Source: a virus
Reading direction: 5' to 3' (one strand)
IMG/VR virus record: IMGVR_UViG_3300017991_000169
Span: 1 to 44,390 of that record
Length of the DNA: 44,390 bases
Position numbers and translations under genes: made by a program. Positions 30,212-37,568 of this stretch are shown piece by piece (the stretch's first letter is position 1; each line of letters opens with the position of its first letter). Below the pieces are notes generated by a model, which worked only from the letters and a program-made list of their open reading frames with translations, was not told where the DNA came from and did not search any database.

Positions 30212-31428
30212 TATTCGATCTCGATCTCCGGCAGGTCCAGCTCGTCGATCATCCGCTGGATCAGCCGGTTGCGTTCCCGGTCCTGGTCCAGCTGCCGCTT
30301 GACCAGGTCGACCATCTGCTTCTGTTGCATCTCGCCGCGATCCGGCAGGTTCTGGCGGACCATCGAGCTATACCAGTCCGCCGAGCCGACGCCCGCGGCG
30401 GCGGCCAGCGGGATCGGCTGCCGTTGCTCCGCCATGAGCCGCTCGAAGAGCGACCGGGCCCGGCCTACCAGCTTCGGGTCAGGCCCGAAGAGCGGCTCCT
30501 CGATGAACTTTGCCGCCTCTTTCCGCTTCCATTCCTTGTCCGGAATCCAGTCCGCGCGATTGTACTTCTGCATCAAGTCATGCTCATACGCCGACCCGCG
30601 GAGCATGTTCCGGATAAACGCCGCCCCGCCCAACGGTGAGGCCAACAGGGCCCGCTGCCAGAACCCGCCCGCCTGCTGCTGCTGGAACTGGAACTCCCGG
30701 GTCAGGTCCGCCACGGTCCCGATGAACTTGTTCCGGCCGCCGCGGGTCCCGACAAAGCCGATCTCGGTCATCGCGTCGTTCAGTTGCTCGATGTTCGCCG
30801 CGGTCTGCTCGCTCATCGACGCCAGCCCGCTCATCTTCCGTTTCATCTCGTCGAGACCCTTGCTGCCCTGGCTTAGCAGCTCTACCATTGGCCTCGCCCC
30901 CTCCGAGTCGAACAGCTTGAACGCGATCAACAGCCGCGTGTTGGCGTCCTCGACCTGGTTCATCGCGTCGGCGATCGTCCGCAGCGCCTGAAAGGCCGAC
31001 TGGGCCCCGAGCTTCTTGGGGTCCAGCCCGAGCATCTCCAGTGCCACGAGCGCCTCGCCTCGGCCCTGCTTCGCTTCGGCCAGCCGCCGGACCATCCGCT
31101 GCACGGCCATCTCGACGGTCTTCGTCGACGTGCCGGCCTTCTCCGCGGCCAAGTGGACCGCCTGGAGCTGGTTGATCGTCAGATCCAGTGCCCGGGACGC
31201 CTTGGCCATCGCGTCGATCTGCTGCGCCCCCTCACGCAACCACGAGATCACCTTTCCTGCGGAAAAGGCCCCGACAAACGCCGTTCCCAGCCGCCCGATC
31301 ACCCGGGCCGCCGTCTCGGAAGTCCGCGAGAACTGCTTGACGTTCCGGCCGGACTTGTTCAGATTCCGGTCGAACTGCCCAGTTCGCGCGATCAGGTTGA
31401 CGACGAGTTCACCGACCGTTGCCGCCAT
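30211..31428 (-). CDS. Tail tape measure protein
   Basis: A 405-aa helical protein. Its start (VGELVVNLIARTGQFDRNLNKSGRNVKQF) and the following Ala-rich helices (AARVIGRLGTAFVGAFSAGKVISW; QLQAVHLAAEKAGTSTKTVEMAVQRMVRRL) are typical of tape measure proteins. It is short for a tape measure, predicting a tail of roughly 60 nm if 1.5 angstrom per residue holds. It directly follows the tail chaperone pair with overlap, as expected. Confidence 0.84.
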   Translation of the reverse strand: MAATVGELVVNLIARTGQFDRNLNKSGRNVKQFSRTSETAARVIGRLGTAFVGAFSAGKVISWLREGAQQIDAMAKASRALDLTINQLQAVHLAAEKAGTSTKTVEMAVQRMVRRLAEAKQGRGEALVALEMLGLDPKKLGAQSAFQALRTIADAMNQVEDANTRLLIAFKLFDSEGARPMVELLSQGSKGLDEMKRKMSGLASMSEQTAANIEQLNDAMTEIGFVGTRGGRNKFIGTVADLTREFQFQQQQAGGFWQRALLASPLGGAAFIRNMLRGSAYEHDLMQKYNRADWIPDKEWKRKEAAKFIEEPLFGPDPKLVGRARSLFERLMAEQRQPIPLAAAAGVGSADWYSSMVRQNLPDRGEMQQKQMVDLVKRQLDQDRERNRLIQRMIDELDLPEIEIE

Positions 31429-31980
31429 GCGTGAGTGTCCTGCGCCGGTTAAACGCCTTCGCCGCCGTGGCGAAGATCGACTTCTGTTGTTGCACCGTCT
31501 GGCCTGGGCCGAACGGGACGTCCGGGTCGATGATCAACGCGGCCCGCCACTCGGCCCACTCGCGGGCCGTCATTTCTCGGAGCATCCGATCCGGGTGCAG
31601 GTAGCCGAGCCAGCGGGCCACCAGGAACTGCATCTGCCGTTCCGGATCGCGGGCTAGTTTTTTTCCGTCTCCTTCGCCTGGTCATCGCCGATCGAATTGA
31701 AAACCCGCCCGGCCTGGACAATCCGCCCCAACACGTTGGCGTTCTTGTCTTGCAGCCACGCCGCGTCGTCTTGGGTAAACAACGGCTGCCCGTCGCCGTC
31801 GCAGACCAGCAACGCCGCGTAGAGCGCCAACATGTTCGGTTTGTCGTGGAACTCCCTGGCCTTCTGGGCGTCCAAGGCCGACAGTTCCCGTACGTAGACC
31901 ACCCCGCCCCACTCCGGCACGTCGACCTCGCGGGCCGGCCGGTCCTCACACTCCCGAATCGCCTCCAGCGTCAACGACAT
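31409..31980 (-). CDS. Tail assembly chaperone, G/GT-type -1 frameshift product
   Basis: The zero-frame product (31980-31654, 108 aa) starts MSLTLEAIRECEDRPAREVDVPEWGG and ends in ...KETEKN. The last codons read GAA AAA AAC TAG, containing the slippery heptamer A-AAA-AAC. A -1 shift there continues without a stop into MQFLVARWLGYLHPDRM... and ends at 31409, giving a product of about 190 aa. This is the gpG/gpGT arrangement of lambda, always just before the tape measure, as here. The shorter product would be the main species. A strong RBS (AAGGAGGTG) precedes 31980. Confidence 0.88.
31657..31663 (-). promoter_or_regulatory. Programmed -1 ribosomal frameshift site
   Basis: A-AAA-AAC in the correct zero-frame phase, one codon before the TAG stop of the chaperone. 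The -1 frame is open for 82 codons beyond. The T-tract on the plus strand is at 31658-31664. Confidence 0.88.
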
Positions 31981-32681
31981 CCGCTCACCTCCTTTTCCGC
32001 CAAATGCCTCCGCAACAGCCGCCGCGCACACCGCGGCAGGTCGAAATCGTTGGTACGATGCGTGTGTCCGTTGATGTCCGATCGACCGCCGCCGTGATGC
32101 AGAAACCACTGCCACGGCGTGTAGGCCCGGACCATCCCGAGCCGATGCTGCTGGCCGAAGATCCGATCGACGTTGAACAGCGGATCGGCCAGGCAGTTCG
32201 GCCAGCGGGCCAAGGCGTAGTGCAGCGCGTGTTTGGCAAAGCCACGGATCGCGTAGGCCCACGTGCCGAGGACGCACCGGCCACGCAGCACGTTGGCATT
32301 GACCGGCGTCGGCGTCATGTGCCACATGCAGTGCCGGCCGCCGAAATACAGCTGCTCCCAGTCGTGTGGCACGTAGTCCAGGAATTCGGCGACCCGATCG
32401 CCGAACCGGTCGACGCCCACGACGGCGTCGTCCTCGAAGATCACGACCGAGTCGATCCCCTCGGCGGCCGCCCGTTGCATCAGGTGCAGGTGCGATTGCA
32501 GACAGCCGAAGGCCCCGGCCGTCCCACCGAACCCCGGCGGCGGCGTGCAGGCCGCGCCGTCGATCGCCGCGACCCGCTCGGGCAGCGGGAAGGGCCAGTC
32601 CACCCGCCGGACCTCGGCGAGGAACCGCTGCCAGCGATCGGGCCGGCGATCCAGGTTGATCACCCAACAGGCGTCGAACAT
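31971..32681 (-). CDS. Family 25-type glycosyltransferase
   Basis: A 236-aa protein with the GT25 core: WVINLDRRPDRWQRFLAEV (nucleotide-sugar site), ERVAAIDG, then GAFGCLQSHLHLMQRAAAEGIDSVVIFEDDAV with the E-D-D metal/substrate motif. GT25 enzymes add galactose or glucose in LPS or on proteins. The gene is inserted between the tail protein and chaperone genes in the structural operon, so the likely target is a virion protein or the host LPS/receptor. Its 3' end overlaps the chaperone start by 10 bp. Confidence 0.85.
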   Translation of the reverse strand: MFDACWVINLDRRPDRWQRFLAEVRRVDWPFPLPERVAAIDGAACTPPPGFGGTAGAFGCLQSHLHLMQRAAAEGIDSVVIFEDDAVVGVDRFGDRVAEFLDYVPHDWEQLYFGGRHCMWHMTPTPVNANVLRGRCVLGTWAYAIRGFAKHALHYALARWPNCLADPLFNVDRIFGQQHRLGMVRAYTPWQWFLHHGGGRSDINGHTHRTNDFDLPRCARRLLRRHLAEKEVSGCR

Positions 32682-32688
32682 CACACCA

Positions 32689-33051
32689 TCAACTATCGTC
32701 CGGGGCGAAGCTCACCTCCGAGATGATCTCGCCGTCCATGTTGCCGTTGCACGACCGGTCGGTCACCACGCAGCCGGAAAGCGTCCCCTCGGCGCCGCCG
32801 TCGTTCCAGGCGATCGTCAGCGCCCCGGTGTCCCCGATGTCGCACGACGTCGCCGGCACGCAGCCGACGAACGAGACCACGACCTCGGGGTCCGGAATCC
32901 CGGTCTTGTACTTCGCCTGCGAGTCGGCGGCCCCGTGGACCGCCACCTTCGCGCCCGATTCGCGGTAGCTGATCGATCGCAGCGGTCCGAGCGTGATCGA
33001 CGCGCCGTTGTACCAATCGACACTTGACCCATTGAAGCCATCGTCGGCCAT
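32689..33051 (-). CDS. Major tail protein candidate
   Basis: A 120-aa protein (MADDGFNGSSVDWYNGASITLG, ...SYRESGAKVAVHGAADSQAKYKTGIPDPEVVVSFVG). The composition and the SISYRESG...TGIPDPE segment fit small phage tail tube or minor tail proteins. It is 120 aa, shorter than classical tail tube proteins, so it could be a tail-tube relative or minor tail protein. It sits between the completion protein and chaperone positions, where the major tail protein is expected. Confidence 0.7.
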   Translation of the reverse strand: MADDGFNGSSVDWYNGASITLGPLRSISYRESGAKVAVHGAADSQAKYKTGIPDPEVVVSFVGCVPATSCDIGDTGALTIAWNDGGAEGTLSGCVVTDRSCNGNMDGEIISEVSFAPDDS

Positions 33052-33064
33052 GGCCCATACTCCT

Positions 33065-33469
33065 TCAGTTGTGGCAGTGCAGGAGCCAGTCCTGCACAAT
33101 ACGAAACTCCGTCTCTTCCTCGGCGGCGTCCGCCTCGACGGGCATATCCTGCTGGTTCTCCAGGTGGCACATCGTCACCACCGGCGTACTCGCGTCGTCG
33201 CTCCAGCCACCCAACGCGGTTCGCACCGCGTTGGCCAACGCCCGGCAGCCCAACGCAGTCGACGAAAACAGATCGATCTGGACCCGCACAAAATAGAGCG
33301 TCGTCGTGCCGGTCGCGTGGTTGCTCCAAGCCGTCGAGATCCGCTGGTACGTCAGCGCGTCGGACGTCCCCCACGCCTCCCGCCGCCAGCCGCAGCGGAT
33401 GCGATCGCTGATGAGGTCCGTCACCGCCGAGGTGTTTTTCAGTTTGTTGACTATGCGTGTTTCTGGCAT
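33065..33469 (-). CDS. DUF3168-like tail completion protein
   Basis: A 134-aa protein (MPETRIVNKLKNTSAVTDLISDRIRCG...YQRISTAWSNHATGTTTLYFVRVQIDLFSSTALGCRALANAVRTAL). This is the DUF3168/tail-completion pattern (VTDLISDRI, then RVQIDLFS). It caps the tail end that joins the head. It follows the gp10-like gene, in the usual order. Confidence 0.82.
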   Translation of the reverse strand: MPETRIVNKLKNTSAVTDLISDRIRCGWRREAWGTSDALTYQRISTAWSNHATGTTTLYFVRVQIDLFSSTALGCRALANAVRTALGGWSDDASTPVVTMCHLENQQDMPVEADAAEEETEFRIVQDWLLHCHN

Positions 33470-33470
33470 C

Positions 33471-34121
33471 TCACTTCAAGAGCCTGAAAAAGGCGGCCTT
33501 GCCGCCGTGTGCCTTGTAGACGTCCGACCACCGCATGCCGATCTTGCCGGCGTAGCGGTGATACGCCACCTGCTGGGCGGCCCGCTCCAACCGGGCCCGG
33601 TGATACTGGATCGACAACTGCAAGGCCTCGTACTTGTGCGCGTCGAAGGCCGGCCGCATGAAGGAGATAGCCCGGACCCGCTTCGCCCGGTTCTGTTTCT
33701 TGTACCAGCCGCTCGGTTCGTGGCCGTATTCGATCAGGTGGCCGTGGGCGCCCTGGGGCCAACCTGGTCCCACCGCGACGTACACGACTCCCTGCTTCGT
33801 ATACTTCTTGACCCGCCACCTGATGGACCGGGCAAGCTGGCCTGTCTTCGTCGCCTGCTTCTCGGTCGGCGGCTTGTACTTCCGACGGTTTCGCCGTTGA
33901 GGCTGGGTTGCCAGTCGTTCCATCCGTGCTCGGTGCAACCGCAGTAGCCTGGCCTCGCTCCGCCGCCCCACCTTTTGTCTACAGATCGCCCTGGCCGACC
34001 GCCGGATCGGCTTCGCCGCCTCGACCATGGCCTTGGTCGTCACGTCGTGGAAGATCTTGTCGCCCAACTCGCCGAGCACGGCGTAGAGCTGCTTATCGCC
34101 GCCGGTGCTCATGCCGATCAT
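33471..34121 (-). CDS. HK97 gp10-like protein
   Basis: A 216-aa protein. The N-terminal and C-terminal parts (LGELGDKIFHDVTTKAMVEAAKPIRRSARAI; GHLIEYGHEPSGWYKK...FMRPAFDAHK) match the HK97 gp10/putative tail-component family. GGAGG precedes the ATG at 34121. The central Arg/Lys region (RRNRRKYKPPTEKQATKTGQLARSIRWRVKK) is longer than in typical members. Confidence 0.83.
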   Translation of the reverse strand: MIGMSTGGDKQLYAVLGELGDKIFHDVTTKAMVEAAKPIRRSARAICRQKVGRRSEARLLRLHRARMERLATQPQRRNRRKYKPPTEKQATKTGQLARSIRWRVKKYTKQGVVYVAVGPGWPQGAHGHLIEYGHEPSGWYKKQNRAKRVRAISFMRPAFDAHKYEALQLSIQYHRARLERAAQQVAYHRYAGKIGMRWSDVYKAHGGKAAFFRLLK

Positions 34122-34125
34122 CGGT

Positions 34126-34446
34126 TCAGACCTCCTCGACGCAGACCAGTCGCAGCTCGACGTTCCGCTCGTCGACGTTCTGGATGGCCACGATATTCAA
34201 ATATCTCGACCCGATCCGCAGCCGGTCCGAGTTGGTGATGCCGCTGCGATACCGGATCGAGATCAAGTGCGTCATCTCCGCGTGGACCTGCGAGGCCCGG
34301 TAAAACTCCCGGCTGGCCTCCGGCATCACGGCGGCCCAGACCGTGTACAGTTCCGCCCACGTCAGGGCCTTCTCGCCCATCGCGTCCGCCGACCCCTCGG
34401 TCGCCCGCTGGATCGTCACCCGGTGTCGCAGCCGACCGGCCTCCAT
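34126..34446 (-). CDS. Head closure / head-tail joining protein
   Basis: A 106-aa protein starting MEAGRLRHRVTIQRATE, the usual start of the SPP1 gp16/HK97 gp7-like closure family, and ending in beta strands (ISIRYRSGITNSDRLRIGSRYLNIVAIQNVDERNVELRL). ATGA overlap with the connector gene. Confidence 0.86.
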   Translation of the reverse strand: MEAGRLRHRVTIQRATEGSADAMGEKALTWAELYTVWAAVMPEASREFYRASQVHAEMTHLISIRYRSGITNSDRLRIGSRYLNIVAIQNVDERNVELRLVCVEEV

Positions 34447-35048
34447 CACGCCGCTCCGATCGGTTGGTGCCGCGCTAGCCGGTACTCCCGCAGCAAATGG
34501 TAAAAGGTCGGGGGCATCGTGATCGCCGTCCCAACGGCGTTCTGCCCCTCCCGGTGCTCGTAGTGCCACGCCACGTGGATTCGTACCGCCTGCTTGATCT
34601 TCTCCGGCACGTCGGCCGCCGTGTCGTAGCCGCACGTGTAGGTGATCTTGACCACGTCCTCGTGGTCCCGGGTCGTCGGCCAGGTCTGATTGTACTTCCG
34701 ACGCACAACGGGGACGCCGTCGACCTCCCCAGTTTCATAGGTGTCAGTTGAGAGAGTCTGGCTGTCCCCGTTCGCGTCGGTGTACGTAATGGCCGAGATC
34801 CCGTCGCTGTGCAGCGGCGGATACCGTAACGGGATCGGATCGACAAATCCGTCCTCGTACTGGTCCCAGACCTGCTTCAGGAGCCTCCGCCAGGTGTACT
34901 CCTCGGCCGCGGCCTGCGCGGTATCGATCAGCCGCTCCAGGACGACGTCCTCGTCGGTTAGATCGATCCGCGCATGGGCCCGGACGTCGTCGGGCGTGAC
35001 GATCCGGCCGGTCCCGGTCGGGGCCGTGTCGAGTACCAGCTTGGCCAT
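34446..35048 (-). CDS. Head-tail connector (gp6-like)
   Basis: A 200-aa protein with the helical N-terminal half typical of gp6-like connectors (VTPDDVRAHARIDLTDEDVVLERLIDTAQAAAEEYTWRRLLKQVWDQY). A beta section follows, and a C-terminal helix (IKQAVRIHVAWHYEHREGQ). It attaches below the portal. The gene order (connector, closure, gp10, completion) is the standard one. Confidence 0.86.
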   Translation of the reverse strand: MAKLVLDTAPTGTGRIVTPDDVRAHARIDLTDEDVVLERLIDTAQAAAEEYTWRRLLKQVWDQYEDGFVDPIPLRYPPLHSDGISAITYTDANGDSQTLSTDTYETGEVDGVPVVRRKYNQTWPTTRDHEDVVKITYTCGYDTAADVPEKIKQAVRIHVAWHYEHREGQNAVGTAITMPPTFYHLLREYRLARHQPIGAA

Positions 35049-35051
35049 GGT

Positions 35052-35990
35052 CTACGCACCATAGTTCGTTGCGGTGAACGGCCAGATCACGCCGTAGGTG
35101 CTCACGGCCTCGGTGCCGTAGCACTCGATCACCGTCGCTGCGCCGTCGTCCCCGGTCGGGATCGGCGGGGTATTCGACTTGCCGAGCCCGTAGGTGACGC
35201 GGATAAAGTGCGCCTGGGTCGTGTTGGCCAAGGTGCAGAACAGCCCGGCGGAGGTGTCGGCGTTGTAGACGTCGCAATCCCGGACGATCAGACCGTTGGT
35301 GGTCACGGCCGCCGCGTCCAGGTCCAGGACGGCCGTCGACCAGTCGCCCCAGAACAGGCAGTTCTGGATCAACAAATTCGTGAACGCGCCCTCGGTGAAG
35401 ATGCAGGTCGTCGCGTCCCCGCCGATCGGTTCCTTGAAGTAGCAGCCATCGAACGTGATCCGGTCGTTCGTGGCCTCGATGGTCACGTGCTTGAGCATCT
35501 CCGTGGACGACGCCGCGCCGCCGATCTCGCAGTTCTTGATCGTCAGGTCGTCGCAACCCGTTTTGATGTCCAGCCCCACGACCAGGTCGGCGATCGAGCC
35601 CTTGAACCGGAGGTTCTCGATGTGCATGTCATCGGCGTTGAATTCGACGGTCGAGTCCGTGGCCGTCAGGTTGACCACGGGTCGGGTGTCGCCCCAGCCG
35701 AGCCCAATTACCTTGATCCCGGCGCAGTCGAAGTCCAGCGCAGCGGCCGAGGCCACCGTTTCCGTATGTCCCGGCATCACCAGGACCGTGTCGCCTTTGC
35801 TCGCGGTGGCCTGGCTCATGGCGTAGTCGATCGAGTCGAACGGGCTGTCCGGGTCCTTACCGTAGCCGACGGCGTCGGTCCCGGTGGCCGAGTCGACGAA
35901 CCACCAGTCCCCGGTGGTCATGTGCATCGGCTGAATCGAAAAGAGGCCGCCCGGCCGGTTGCGGGCGAACAGCGGTGAACGGGTTCCCAT
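35052..35990 (-). CDS. Right-handed beta-helix protein in the head module
   Basis: A 312-aa protein. Near the N-terminus is WWFVDSATGTDAVGYGKDPDSPFDSIDYAMSQATASKGDTVLVMPGHTET, a pectate-lyase-fold start. Short strand repeats follow (DDMHIENLRFKGSIADLVVGLDIKTGCDDLTIKNCEIGG). A strong AAAGGAG RBS precedes the ATG at 35990. Placement between capsid and connector genes suggests a head fibre or a decoration/adhesion protein. Confidence 0.75.
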   Translation of the reverse strand: MGTRSPLFARNRPGGLFSIQPMHMTTGDWWFVDSATGTDAVGYGKDPDSPFDSIDYAMSQATASKGDTVLVMPGHTETVASAAALDFDCAGIKVIGLGWGDTRPVVNLTATDSTVEFNADDMHIENLRFKGSIADLVVGLDIKTGCDDLTIKNCEIGGAASSTEMLKHVTIEATNDRITFDGCYFKEPIGGDATTCIFTEGAFTNLLIQNCLFWGDWSTAVLDLDAAAVTTNGLIVRDCDVYNADTSAGLFCTLANTTQAHFIRVTYGLGKSNTPPIPTGDDGAATVIECYGTEAVSTYGVIWPFTATNYGA

Positions 35991-36007
35991 CTCGGGGTTC
36001 TCCTTTG

Positions 36008-36247
36008 TTAACGATGGGTGTTGCGGTAGGTATCCATAAAGACCCGGGCGGCGTCGATCGCCTCCCAGGCAGTATGCCCTGCTTCGTAGCCCGCACGGCA
36101 AAAGACATGGATATACAGGTCGGCGGCCAGTCGCATCTCGCACTCCTGCTCCGCCTTGGTCCGTTTCGGCGACGTGGCCGACACGGGAATCTCAGTCGTC
36201 GGTTTCGGCGGCGTGGCCGCCTCGGTTGTTTCGGTTGTCTCGGGCAT
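36008..36247 (-). CDS. Hypothetical 79-aa protein
   Basis: Starts with a Thr/Pro/Glu-rich low-complexity region (MPETTETTEAATPPKPTTE), then a small helical domain (AEQECEMRLAADLYIHVFCRAGYEAGHTAWEAIDAARVFM). No family is recognised. It lies between the sulfotransferase-like and beta-helix genes. Confidence 0.6.
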   Translation of the reverse strand: MPETTETTEAATPPKPTTEIPVSATSPKRTKAEQECEMRLAADLYIHVFCRAGYEAGHTAWEAIDAARVFMDTYRNTHR

Positions 36248-36260
36248 CGGTGCCTCGCTG

Positions 36261-37061
36261 CTATGGTTTAGTACACACCGCCGGCTCGACATAGCCGAAC
36301 CGCTCGGCGTAGTCGACGACCTCGGCGGCCAGTTCCGGGGCCATCCGGTCGAGGATCTCGGCCCGGGTGGCGAACTCCGTGGCTGGTTCGACCACGGCGG
36401 TGGCGATCCGCCGGCCGTCGGCGATCTCGTTCACGATGTAGTCCCAGACCTGTTGGTTGCTGATCGGGCAGCCCCGCCGGACCTTCCGGCCGCAGTTGGT
36501 GTCCTTGGCAACCGCGTCGAGCGCCCGATCGATCTGCTCGACCGACCGCTCGCATCCGATCGCGTCAAGCCAGACACTCACCTCCACCGAATCGACCCGC
36601 TCGACCAGGTAGGGGACGTAACGGCCGGCGTACCGCGTGGCCGCCTCGACGATCCGCCGGTTCCAGTCCAGCAGCATCACGGCGGCCCGGTCCACGGACT
36701 CGGTATAGTGGCGAATCCGCGGACAGTACCACTCGATGACCTGCTGTTGCCGCCGGTTGTGCGCCGTCTCGGGCCGGTCCAGCCGGCACATCTGGTTCCG
36801 GTGGGCCAGGGAGTCGATCACCTTGAACGGGTCCCGCCGGCTATGGAAGACGACCACCGGTTCGGCCATCGCCCCGAGAAACGCCCAGGCCAGCCACGAC
36901 GATTCCCCCTGTTGCGGCCCGGTCTGCCACTCGTGGAGACATATCAGGTCGGCATTGGGCCGACAGACCTCCTCGTGGCGACACGGGACCTCCAACAGCG
37001 AGAACAGCACCGCGGCGTATCGCGTCGCCGACCTGGGCGTCCCCGTGACGATAAACTTCAC
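36261..37061 (-). CDS. Sulfotransferase-like enzyme
   Basis: A 266-aa protein with a GTG start behind AAGGGG. The N-terminus MKFIVTGTPRSATRYAAVLFSLL has the 5'-phosphosulfate (P-loop-like) binding form of PAPS-dependent sulfotransferases. A likely 3'-phosphate segment is VVVFHSRRDPFKVIDSLAHRN, and a later region resembles the acceptor site. It would move a sulfate group from PAPS to a sugar or a tyrosine. In a phage head operon its target may be a virion surface glycan or a host polymer. Confidence 0.72.
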   Translation of the reverse strand: MKFIVTGTPRSATRYAAVLFSLLEVPCRHEEVCRPNADLICLHEWQTGPQQGESSWLAWAFLGAMAEPVVVFHSRRDPFKVIDSLAHRNQMCRLDRPETAHNRRQQQVIEWYCPRIRHYTESVDRAAVMLLDWNRRIVEAATRYAGRYVPYLVERVDSVEVSVWLDAIGCERSVEQIDRALDAVAKDTNCGRKVRRGCPISNQQVWDYIVNEIADGRRIATAVVEPATEFATRAEILDRMAPELAAEVVDYAERFGYVEPAVCTKP

Positions 37062-37071
37062 TCGCCACCCC

Positions 37072-37554
37072 TTAGTCCGTGATGGCCGTCGGCGGTTGAT
37101 CCGCCTGGTACCGCTCCTGGATGATCGCCAGCGCGTTGATCACGTTGCTGGCGTTCCCGCCGGAGTCGGCCAGCTGAATGCAGTCGTAGCCGTCCGAGTG
37201 CTTCGCCGGGTCCCACTCGATCACCACGAGGTAATCGGTCCCGGCGCCGGTGTTGATTACGTAACTGGCCGCGTCCGTCTGGCGGACCAGCGTGTCCGAG
37301 GCCGTCCCGGCGTTCGTGTCCGACCAGATCGGGAACGTCGCCGTGACGGCCGTCGTGGTGCTGCCCGAGACGTCCGTCGCCTCGACCAGCGAGAGCGTCA
37401 GGTCCGTATCGCCGCCGCCGCTGTAGTGCGAGACGACGAACCAGACCTTCAATGCGTTCTTGCAGCAGATGATATCTGCCGCCAGTGCGTTCGCCGCGGT
37501 GTTGGCCGCGTCGAGCTGCACGATCTTGCAGTTCTCGGGTAACGTAAAACTCAT
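37072..37554 (-). CDS. Capsid-associated / decoration protein candidate
   Basis: A 160-aa protein directly after the major capsid gene, with a strong RBS (AAAGGAG). Sequence: MSFTLPENCKIVQLDAANTAANALAADIICCKNALKVWFVVSHYSGGGDTDLTLSLVEATD... . It is beta-rich and of the type often placed beside HK97-like capsid genes, though no exact family is recognised. Confidence 0.7.
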   Translation of the reverse strand: MSFTLPENCKIVQLDAANTAANALAADIICCKNALKVWFVVSHYSGGGDTDLTLSLVEATDVSGSTTTAVTATFPIWSDTNAGTASDTLVRQTDAASYVINTGAGTDYLVVIEWDPAKHSDGYDCIQLADSGGNASNVINALAIIQERYQADQPPTAITD

Positions 37555-37568
37555 GGCATGGCTCCTTT

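Noticed and set aside
28820-30991. 723-aa plus-strand frame over tail genes
   Set aside because: High-GC antisense shadow of three well supported minus-strand tail genes; composition is Arg/Val/Gly with no domain.
31409-31633. Separate 74-aa gene
   Set aside because: It is in the -1 frame reached from the slippery site without any stop, so it is better described as the T part of the chaperone fusion.
31654-32667. 337-aa reading of the chaperone frame
   Set aside because: The N-terminal two thirds is an Arg/Gly/Pro shadow of the glycosyltransferase gene; the real start with RBS is at 31980.
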